From: Planctomycetota bacterium | GTDB lineage: Bacteria > Planctomycetota > Planctomycetia > Pirellulales > UBA1268 | NCBI GenBank assembly: GCA_003669255.1 | Contig: QWPO01000094.1 | Span: 1-11,984, forward strand | Direction of reading: 5' to 3' | Length of the DNA: 11,984 nucleotides | In this document: positions 6,592 to 11,984 of the stretch, one piece after another | How the letters are laid out: each line of letters starts with the position of its first letter | Numbering within the stretch: position 1 is the stretch's first letter | Position numbers and translations under genes: made by a program | Notes under the pieces: model-generated | The model's database searches: none | What the model saw: only the letters and a program-made list of their open reading frames with translations | What the model was told of the DNA's origin: nothing

Positions 6592-7824
6592 ATGTCCATC
6601 GCCACGGCCACGTTCGACACGACCGGTCCCGAGGCGGGCGCCCGCTCTGAGGACTACCTCTGGACGCTCAACTTCGGGCCGCAGCACCCCGCCACCCACA
6701 CCACGCTGCGGCTGGTGCTCAAGCTCGACGGCGAGCGGGTGGTCGACGCGATGCCCGAGATGGGCTATCTGCACTCTGGCTTCGAGAAGATCGGCGAGCA
6801 CCTCACCTTCAACCAGTACGTCACCGTGACGGACCGGATGAACTACATCTCGCCGATGGCCAATAACGTGGCCTGGCACCACGCGATCGAGACGCTGCTG
6901 GGCATCCAGTTGACGCCGCGGTGCACCTACATCCGCACGATCATCGCCGAACTCGCGAGGATCAGCGACCACCTGCTCTCCAACGGCGCCGTGGGCCTCG
7001 ATACCGGCGCCTTCACGTTCTTCCTGTACGGCTTCTACCAGCGGGAAGTGATCTATGACATTTTCGAAACGCTCTGCGGTGCCCGGTTCACCAACTCCTA
7101 CACGCGGGTCGGCGGCGTCTCTCAGGACTTCACGCCGCTGGTGATCGAGAAGATCCGGGCCTTCATCCGCACGTTCCCCAAGACGCTCAACGACATGGAG
7201 CGGCTCCTCACCAGAAACCGGATCTTCGTCGACCGCACCAAGGGCGTGGGCGTGCTCACCAAGGAGGAGGCCATCAATGCCAGCGCCACCGGGCCGGTCG
7301 CCCGAGCCAGCGGCGTGACGCGCGACCTCCGCAAGGACGAGCCCTACCTCGCCTACGCCGACCTCGACTTTCAGGTGTGCTGCGCGAGCGCCGGCGACTG
7401 CTACTCCCGGTATCTGGTGCGGATGCAGGAGATGCGGGAAAGCCTGAAGCTCGTGGCGCAAGCCCTGGAAAACCTCCCGGCCGGAGACGTCAACGTGAGC
7501 ATCGACCAGCGGGTGGCCGGGCCAACGAAGCAGCAGGTCTACTCGTCGATCGAGGGCACGATCTCCCACTTCGAACTCTCGATGGCCAACCGTGGCTTTG
7601 AAGTGCCCCACGAGGAGTCCTACGCCGCGATCGAGGCCCCCAACGGCGAACTCGGCTTCTACGTCGTGGGTGATGGCAGCGAAAACGCCTACCGCGCCCG
7701 CTGCCGCCCGCCTTCCGTGCTCCACTTCGCCCTCTTCCCGCAGCTGATCCGCGGCCACACGCTCTCCGACGTCGTGGCCGTGCTCGGCAGCCTCAACATC
7801 ATCGCTGCGGAGCTCGACCGATGA
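6592..7824 (+). CDS. nuoD: NADH-quinone oxidoreductase subunit D (49 kDa subunit)
   Basis: The protein has 410 residues, typical for NuoD, which descends from the large subunit of NiFe hydrogenases and forms most of the quinone cavity with NuoB. FGPQHPATH at 28-36 carries His36, and TDRMNYISPM at 80-89 carries Tyr85. Their 49-residue separation equals that of Thermus His38 and Tyr87, the residues that hold the quinone headgroup. GYLHSGFEKIGE, RISDHLLSNGA and the C-terminal VLGSLNIIAAELDR are further family blocks. The usual Gly after the headgroup histidine (THG) is Thr here. The start follows nuoC by 3 bases without a Shine-Dalgarno, so reinitiation is likely. The stop overlaps an ATG at 7821 (ATGA) that opens a short frame ending exactly at nuoE. 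Confidence 0.96.
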   Translation: MSIATATFDTTGPEAGARSEDYLWTLNFGPQHPATHTTLRLVLKLDGERVVDAMPEMGYLHSGFEKIGEHLTFNQYVTVTDRMNYISPMANNVAWHHAIETLLGIQLTPRCTYIRTIIAELARISDHLLSNGAVGLDTGAFTFFLYGFYQREVIYDIFETLCGARFTNSYTRVGGVSQDFTPLVIEKIRAFIRTFPKTLNDMERLLTRNRIFVDRTKGVGVLTKEEAINASATGPVARASGVTRDLRKDEPYLAYADLDFQVCCASAGDCYSRYLVRMQEMRESLKLVAQALENLPAGDVNVSIDQRVAGPTKQQVYSSIEGTISHFELSMANRGFEVPHEESYAAIEAPNGELGFYVVGDGSENAYRARCRPPSVLHFALFPQLIRGHTLSDVVAVLGSLNIIAAELDR

Positions 7825-7851
7825 CGGGAACCAGTGCCACATGGTCGAGGA

Positions 7852-7990
7852 GGACGGGGCTGCCCGTGCCCTTGAGCCGGCGTTGCCGGCCAGCGGAGCC
7901 ACGATGGCGGAGCGCAGCCGGCATCGAGAGAGCGGAGGGCAGGATGCCCGCAGCGAACGTCCGGGCGAGAGGGCATGGGCAGCCCCGTCC
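7852..7990. repeat. ~140-bp fold-back (MITE/REP-like) element between nuoD and nuoE
   Basis: Bases 7852-7871 and 7971-7990 are inverted repeats matching at 19 of 20 positions. The one difference would be a G-U pair in RNA, and two more pairs extend the stem inward. Inside are two compact hairpins, GCCGGC-GTT-GCCGGC at 7876-7890 and GGGCA-GGA-TGCCC at 7937-7949, plus three copies of GCGGAG at 7893, 7907 and 7932. Similarity between the arms continues weakly beyond the first 20 bp (CCCTT..GCC and CCCTC..GCC, then CGTT). No transposase and no clear target duplication were seen. This fits a non-autonomous mobile element or a multi-branched mRNA structure in an otherwise gap-free operon. The nuoE frame runs through it without a stop. 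Confidence 0.7.
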
Positions 7991-8002
7991 GGCACCACCC
8001 AC

Positions 8003-8006
8003 GGAG
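8003..8006 (+). promoter_or_regulatory. nuoE: Ribosome binding site that decides the nuoE start
   Basis: GGAG lies five bases before ATG 8012. It is just outside the fold-back element and directly ahead of the first residue at which NuoE family similarity begins. It supports 8012 rather than the upstream in-frame ATGs at 7841 and 7904. Confidence 0.55.
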
Positions 8007-8011
8007 TGCCC

Positions 8012-8512
8012 ATGATCGCCCCAGGCCGCACGTACCTCACCGACGAGATGGTGGCGAAGATCGAGGCGCTCGCGCCGCGATACCCGAATCGCCGCGCCCT
8101 CACGCTCCCCGCCCTGCACATCGTCAACGCCGAACTCCGCCACGTGCCCCTCGGTGCCGTTGTCGAGATCGCGGCGGTGCTCGGCCTCGCACCGGCCGAG
8201 GTGCAGGACACCCTCACCTTCTACCAGTTCTTCCACCAAGAGAAGCCGCACGGCAAGGTGCGGGCCTTCGTCTGCCGCTCGGTTTCCTGTGCCCTGCGGG
8301 GCGGCGACCACCTGCTCGAGCACCTCTGCAAGCAGAACGGCGTGGAGCCCTATGGCACGACGCCCGACGGCGAGCTGACGATCGAGCCAGCCGAGTGCCT
8401 CGGCGCCTGCGACTTTGCCCCCTGCATCCTTGCCAACGACGATCTGCTCAAGAATATGACCCCCGAGACCGCTGCGGCGGAGCTCAAGAAACCGCGGGCG
8501 AGGGCCACCTGA
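8012..8512 (+). CDS. nuoE: NADH-quinone oxidoreductase subunit E (24 kDa, cluster N1a)
   Basis: The protein has 166 residues from ATG 8012, the usual length for NuoE. The frame is open back to ATG 7841, but those 57 extra codons are encoded by the fold-back element and have no family features. NuoE is the thioredoxin-fold subunit carrying the off-path [2Fe-2S] cluster N1a next to the FMN of NuoF. The N-terminal helical part matches family blocks (YPNRRALTLPALHIVNAE at 24-41, then FYQFF at 70-74). The cluster ligands are C88 and C93 (VCRSVSC, C-x4-C) and C129 and C133 (ECLGAC, C-x3-C). Both pairs have canonical spacing. The stop is one base before nuoF. Automated annotation may have chosen the longer start, giving 223 residues. 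Confidence 0.93.
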   Translation: MIAPGRTYLTDEMVAKIEALAPRYPNRRALTLPALHIVNAELRHVPLGAVVEIAAVLGLAPAEVQDTLTFYQFFHQEKPHGKVRAFVCRSVSCALRGGDHLLEHLCKQNGVEPYGTTPDGELTIEPAECLGACDFAPCILANDDLLKNMTPETAAAELKKPRARAT

Positions 8513-8513
8513 C

Positions 8514-9869
8514 ATGACGCCATTCAAGCCCGTGCTGCTCGAGGCCGTCGGCGTGCCCGATGGCCACACCATCGCCAGCTACAAGAGCCGCGGCGGCTAC
8601 GCGCCGCTCGAGGCCACGCTCGCCGGCAAGCAGCCCACCGACGTGATCGAGATGGTGAAATCGTCGGGGCTCCGCGGCCGCGGCGGCGCCGGCTTCCCCA
8701 CGGGCCTCAAGTGGACCTTTCTGCCGAAGGACCACCCCGGCCCGATCTACCTCTGCATCAACGCCGACGAGAGCGAGCCGGGCACGTTCAACAACCGAAT
8801 CCTGATGGAGGACGACCCGCATCAGGTGATCGAGGGGATCATCCTCTCGTCGTTCGCCACGCGGGCCTCCACCGCCTACCTCTACCTGCGATACGAATAC
8901 CCGCAGAGTTGGCACCGCCTGCAGGCCGCGATCGACGAGGCCTACGCCGCGGGCTACCTCGGCCAGAACATCCGCGGCACGAACTTCTCGCTCGACATCT
9001 ACCTCCACCGCGGCGCCGCGGCCTACATCTGTGGAGAAGAGACCGGCCTGATCGAAAGCTTGGAAGGAAAGCGGGCTTGGCCGCGGATCAAGCCGCCGTT
9101 CCCGGCGATCGAGGGACTCTTTCGCAAGCCGACGGTGGTCAACAACATCGAGACGATGGCCTGTGTGGCCCAGATCGCCCGCCGCGGCGTCGACTGGTTC
9201 AAGTCGATCGGCGTGCCGGCCGATCCAGCCAACCCCCGCGACCCCGGCTCCTACGGGCCGAAGCTCTACTGCCTTTCGGGCCACGTGGAGAGGCCGGGCT
9301 GCTACGAAGCGCCGCTCGGGATCACGGCCCGTGAGTTGATCGAGCAGTTCGGCGGTGGCGTCTGGAAGGGCCGTAAGGCGAAGGCGGTGATTCCGGGCGG
9401 GATCTCGATGGGCCTGATGACGGAGAGCGAACTCGACACGCCACTCGACTTTGCGGGGCCCGGCAAGGTGGGCTGCCTCGGCCTCGGCACGGCCGCCGTC
9501 GTGGTGATCGACGACCAGACGAGCATCGTCGACTTCCTGCACAACTCGGCCCGGTTCTTCGCCCACGAGTCGTGCGGCCAGTGCACGCCCTGCCGCGAGG
9601 GCACGAGCTGGTCACTACGACTCCTGGAGCGGATCAAGGCGGGCAAGGGCCGGCTCAAGGACCTCGACATCCTCCTTGAAATCGGAAACACGATGGGCAT
9701 GATGCCGGGCAGCACGATCTGCGGTCTGGCCGACGGCGCCGCCTGGCCGATGAAGAATGCCATCAAGAAGTTTCGCGGCGAGTTCGAGGATTACATCAAG
9801 CGGACCAACCCCTCGGGCTGGATGGTGACCGACCCCGTCCCCGCCCTGCAGATCGTGGGAGCGCACTGA
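8514..9869 (+). CDS. nuoF: NADH-quinone oxidoreductase subunit F (51 kDa, FMN and cluster N3)
   Basis: The protein has 451 residues, normal for NuoF, the NADH-oxidising entry subunit. The FMN-binding glycine loop is LRGRGGAGFPTGLKW at 53-67. The substrate region has NADESEPGT at 83-91, and the NADH-binding segment is YICGEETGLIESLEG at 171-185. The [4Fe-4S] N3 ligands are C354, C357 and C360 in ESCGQCTPCREGT and C403 in STICGLADG, closely matching the spacing in Thermus Nqo1. The start is one base after nuoE, with GAGGG at 8500-8504 as a possible ribosome binding site. Its stop overlaps the nuoG start by one base (TGATG). The NuoE-NuoF-NuoG trio forms the NADH dehydrogenase module. Confidence 0.97.
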   Translation: MTPFKPVLLEAVGVPDGHTIASYKSRGGYAPLEATLAGKQPTDVIEMVKSSGLRGRGGAGFPTGLKWTFLPKDHPGPIYLCINADESEPGTFNNRILMEDDPHQVIEGIILSSFATRASTAYLYLRYEYPQSWHRLQAAIDEAYAAGYLGQNIRGTNFSLDIYLHRGAAAYICGEETGLIESLEGKRAWPRIKPPFPAIEGLFRKPTVVNNIETMACVAQIARRGVDWFKSIGVPADPANPRDPGSYGPKLYCLSGHVERPGCYEAPLGITARELIEQFGGGVWKGRKAKAVIPGGISMGLMTESELDTPLDFAGPGKVGCLGLGTAAVVVIDDQTSIVDFLHNSARFFAHESCGQCTPCREGTSWSLRLLERIKAGKGRLKDLDILLEIGNTMGMMPGSTICGLADGAAWPMKNAIKKFRGEFEDYIKRTNPSGWMVTDPVPALQIVGAH

Positions 9870-11509
9870 TGCCGGTCATCATCGTCGATGGACAGGAGAT
9901 CGAGATCGGGGCCGACGAGCGGCTGAACTGCATCGAAGCGGCTCGTCGCGCCGGCAAGGAGATCCCGCACTACTGCTGGCATCCGGGCCTCTCAGTCGTG
10001 GCCAGTTGCCGGATGTGCCTGATCGAGACCGGGCAGCGCGACGCCGCCAGCGGCAAGATCACGATGGTGCCGAAGCTCGTGCCTGGCTGCCAGACACCGG
10101 TCAAGGACGGCACGGTGATCGTCACCGAAAGCCAGCTCGTCAAGGACAGTCGGGCCCGCGTCGAGGAAGCACTGCTCATCGACCATCCGATCGACTGCCC
10201 GATCTGCGACAAGGCGGGCGAGTGCCTGCTGCAGGACTATCACTTTCAGCACGGCCAGCCCGAGCGGCGGGCCGACCTGCAGCCGTTCCACAGCCGCAAG
10301 CGCGACGTCGGGCCAACCGTCACGCTGTTCGTCGACCGCTGCATCATGTGCACGAGGTGCGTGCGGTTCACCCGCGAGATTTCCGGCACCGCTGAGTTGA
10401 TGGTCACCAGCCGCGGCGCCAAGGAGGAGATCGACGTCTTCCCGGGCCATCCGCTCGACAACAAGCTCTCTGGGAACGTGGTCGATCTCTGCCCGGTGGG
10501 GGCGCTTGGCGACAAGGACTTCCTCTACCAGCAGCGGGTCTGGTTCTTGAAGCGCGAGGCCAACGTCTGCGGTGGCTGCTCGGCCGGGTGCTCCATCCAC
10601 ACCGAGCACAACCAGGACGCCGTCTACCGGCTCAAGCCTCGCGAGAACCCACACGTCAACAAGTGGTGGATCTGCGACGAGGGCCGCTACGGCTGGCATC
10701 ACCTCCACGATCAGGCGCGGATCCGCGAAGCCTCGCGGAAAGCCACGTCGCTGAGCCACCGGGGCAACGCCGCTGCGACGCCCGCCACGGAGTCGATCGA
10801 ATGGGCCGAGGTTGTCGTGAAGCTTCGCGACGACCTCAAGGCCGCGGGCCGGCTCGCGGTGGCTGTTTCGCCGATGCTCACGATCGAAGAGGCGTGGATG
10901 CTCTGTGCCGTCGCCCGATCGATCGACCCCGAGGCCTTCCTCGCGCTCGGCTTCGTGCCCACGCACGGTGCAGACGAGTCGTTTCCCGGTGGGTTCACGA
11001 TCCGCTCCGAGAAGTGCCCCAACCGCAAGGGTGTCGAGGAGGTTCTCGCCCTCTACGGCGCGGGGGGCCATTCCTGGAACGATCTCCTGGCGCACGTCAC
11101 TGCCGGCAAGGCCGACGCCGCGTGGATCACCGCCGGCTATCCCGGGCCCTGGATCGACACGGCCGCCGCCGACACGTTCGCCGATCTCAAGCAACTCGTC
11201 GTCCAGGATCTCTTCGACTCGCCGCTGATGAGACTGGCCACGTGGCGGCTGCCCGCGACCGGTTTCGCGGAGCGTGCCGGCACCTGGGTCAACGTCGCCC
11301 ACCACGCGCAGAGCTTCCGGCAGGCGATCCGGCCGCCGGCGGGCATCTGGCCCGAGGGCCGGCTGTTCTGGAACATGCTCGGCCGCCGCGGCCTGTATGA
11401 CGCGACCGCCGTTCGCCAGCAGATTGCCACGTCGTCGCCCGCCTTCGCGGCGCTGGCTGGCGAACTGCCCGTCACGGGCGTCGACCTCCGCATCAGGCAA
11501 CTCGCATGA
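9869..11509 (+). CDS. nuoG: NADH-quinone oxidoreductase subunit G, short form (clusters N1b, N4, N5, N7)
   Basis: The protein has 546 residues, shorter than the roughly 680-900 usual for bacterial NuoG. The shortfall lies in the C-terminal molybdopterin-oxidoreductase-like domain, which binds no cofactor in complex I. All N-terminal ligands are present: N1b C36, C47, C50 and C74; N5 H106, C110, C113 and C119 (HPIDCPICDKAGEC); N4 C158, C161, C164 and C208. The four ligands of the optional N7 cluster also remain: C234, C237 and C241 (CGGCSAGC) and C269 (WICDEGRY). Electrons from NuoF pass through N1b, N4 and N5 towards NuoI, which lies beyond the window. GGGAG at 9857-9861 is a good ribosome binding site, 7 bases from the ATG. 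The end overlaps nuoH by four bases (ATGA), so the C-terminus appears to be genuine rather than frameshifted. Confidence 0.94.
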   Translation: MPVIIVDGQEIEIGADERLNCIEAARRAGKEIPHYCWHPGLSVVASCRMCLIETGQRDAASGKITMVPKLVPGCQTPVKDGTVIVTESQLVKDSRARVEEALLIDHPIDCPICDKAGECLLQDYHFQHGQPERRADLQPFHSRKRDVGPTVTLFVDRCIMCTRCVRFTREISGTAELMVTSRGAKEEIDVFPGHPLDNKLSGNVVDLCPVGALGDKDFLYQQRVWFLKREANVCGGCSAGCSIHTEHNQDAVYRLKPRENPHVNKWWICDEGRYGWHHLHDQARIREASRKATSLSHRGNAAATPATESIEWAEVVVKLRDDLKAAGRLAVAVSPMLTIEEAWMLCAVARSIDPEAFLALGFVPTHGADESFPGGFTIRSEKCPNRKGVEEVLALYGAGGHSWNDLLAHVTAGKADAAWITAGYPGPWIDTAAADTFADLKQLVVQDLFDSPLMRLATWRLPATGFAERAGTWVNVAHHAQSFRQAIRPPAGIWPEGRLFWNMLGRRGLYDATAVRQQIATSSPAFAALAGELPVTGVDLRIRQLA

Positions 11510-11984
11510 ACCTGCTCCCTTCCCTTCCCACGATCGTTGCCCTGGTGAAAATCGGCCTGCTTGTCGGTGGCCTGATGACAGCTGCGGCCTACCTCGTGCT
11601 CGTCGAGCGGTGGATGGCGGCCTGGGTGCAGGACCGCAAGGGCCCCAACCGTGTTGGCATCCCGCTCACGAAGATCCGGCTCTTTGGTCTCGGTCAACCG
11701 CTCGCCGACGGCCTGAAGATCATCCTCAAGGAAGACTTCACGCCGAAGCACGTCGATAAGGTGCTCTACGTCGCCGCGCCGCTCGTCCTGCTCGCCGCGT
11801 CGCTCGCCATCTTCGCCGCAATCCCGTTCGGCAGTTCCCTGCCGCCGATCCCGGCCCTCGGCCTCACCGGTGAGGAGCCGCTGCTCGTGGCCCCCGGCCT
11901 CGATGTTGGCGTGCTCTGGGTCTTTGCGCTCTCCAGCATCGCCGTCTACGGTGTGCTCCTGGGTGGCTGGGCGAGCAACAACAA
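11506..11984 (+). CDS. nuoH: NADH-quinone oxidoreductase subunit H, 5' part
   Basis: The first 159 codons are present and the gene continues past the window edge. NuoH is the membrane subunit that, with NuoB and NuoD, forms the entrance of the quinone chamber and links it to the proton path. Hydrophobic segments lie at about 8-34, 86-107 and 132-155. The family block VERWMAAWVQDRKGPNRVG is at 33-51. QPLADGLKIILKED at 64-77 is the conserved cytoplasmic loop, and SSIAVYGVLLGGWASNN at 143-159 is the start of the charged helix that contains the YG..LGGWASNNKY motif. The ATG overlaps the nuoG stop (ATGA), with no strong ribosome binding site, so coupled translation is likely. Confidence 0.95.
   Translation, partial: MNLLPSLPTIVALVKIGLLVGGLMTAAAYLVLVERWMAAWVQDRKGPNRVGIPLTKIRLFGLGQPLADGLKIILKEDFTPKHVDKVLYVAAPLVLLAASLAIFAAIPFGSSLPPIPALGLTGEEPLLVAPGLDVGVLWVFALSSIAVYGVLLGGWASNN

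Noticed and set aside
7831..8010. Target-site duplication around the fold-back element (AGTGCC at 7833-7838 and 8005-8010)
   Set aside because: The two hexamers lie 14 bases outside the element on each side rather than adjoining its ends, so they are probably chance.
6064..8217. 717-codon minus-strand open frame
   Set aside because: It is a shadow of nuoC, nuoD and nuoE on the opposite strand. Its sequence is low-complexity His/Val/Gly/Arg-rich without a recognisable fold.
9992..11500. 502-codon minus-strand open frame
   Set aside because: It is antisense to nuoG, whose cluster ligands are all in place on the plus strand.
1..11984. CRISPR arrays, tRNA or rRNA genes, transposases, phage genes
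   Set aside because: No regularly spaced repeats, no tRNA-like cloverleaf with CCA or T-arm signature, and no rRNA or mobile-gene coding sequence were seen on either strand.

Overview
The window is high-GC DNA (about two thirds G+C by eye) with densely packed, mostly plus-strand genes, weak or absent Shine-Dalgarno sequences, and secreted proteins of a lineage-restricted type. Together these suggest a planctomycete-like bacterium, perhaps Pirellulales. That placement is an inference from gene content and style; there is no rRNA or other phylogenetic marker to fix it.

Region 1 (1-789, minus strand) is the N-terminal part of an M20-family metallopeptidase that runs off the left edge. Its coding sequence carries a perfect 60-bp direct repeat (1-60 and 91-150), read in frame. 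Region 2 (926-2721, plus strand) holds two exported proteins 14 bp apart: an NTF2/SnoaL-like protein with a second C-terminal domain, and an unrecognised coiled-coil protein with a Gly-rich tail. Region 3 (2884-4817) is a glycosyltransferase couplet, a family 2 glycosyltransferase followed with a 1-nt overlap by an RgpF-type (rhamnan synthesis F) protein. It is closed by a strong intrinsic terminator at 4916-4946.

Region 4 (5033 to the right edge) is the first eight genes of a respiratory complex I operon, nuoA-B-C-D-E-F-G-H, with nuoH cut by the window end. NuoB, C, D, E, F and G make up the peripheral arm (NADH/FMN entry in NuoF, Fe-S chain through NuoE/F/G to NuoB, quinone site at NuoB/NuoD). 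NuoA and NuoH are the first membrane subunits. All expected cluster ligands are visible, including the optional N7 cluster in NuoG. Most junctions overlap or are separated by only a few bases, which implies one co-transcribed, translationally coupled unit.

Two places break the routine. Just upstream of nuoA, directly after the terminator, lies a 30-bp near-perfect palindrome with a TGTGA-N6-TCAC core. It fits a Rex (NADH/NAD+ sensor) or CRP/FNR-family operator. Between nuoD and nuoE the tight spacing is interrupted by a ~140-bp fold-back element with 20-bp terminal inverted repeats and two internal hairpins, which looks like a MITE/REP-type insertion or a structured mRNA element. No CRISPR array, tRNA, rRNA, transposase or phage gene was seen. 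No gene-free stretch exceeds about 220 bp (136 bp at 790-925, 162 bp at 2722-2883, 215 bp at 4818-5032, 187 bp at 7825-8011). I did not find a wholly new multi-gene system; the most interesting signals are regulatory and structural.
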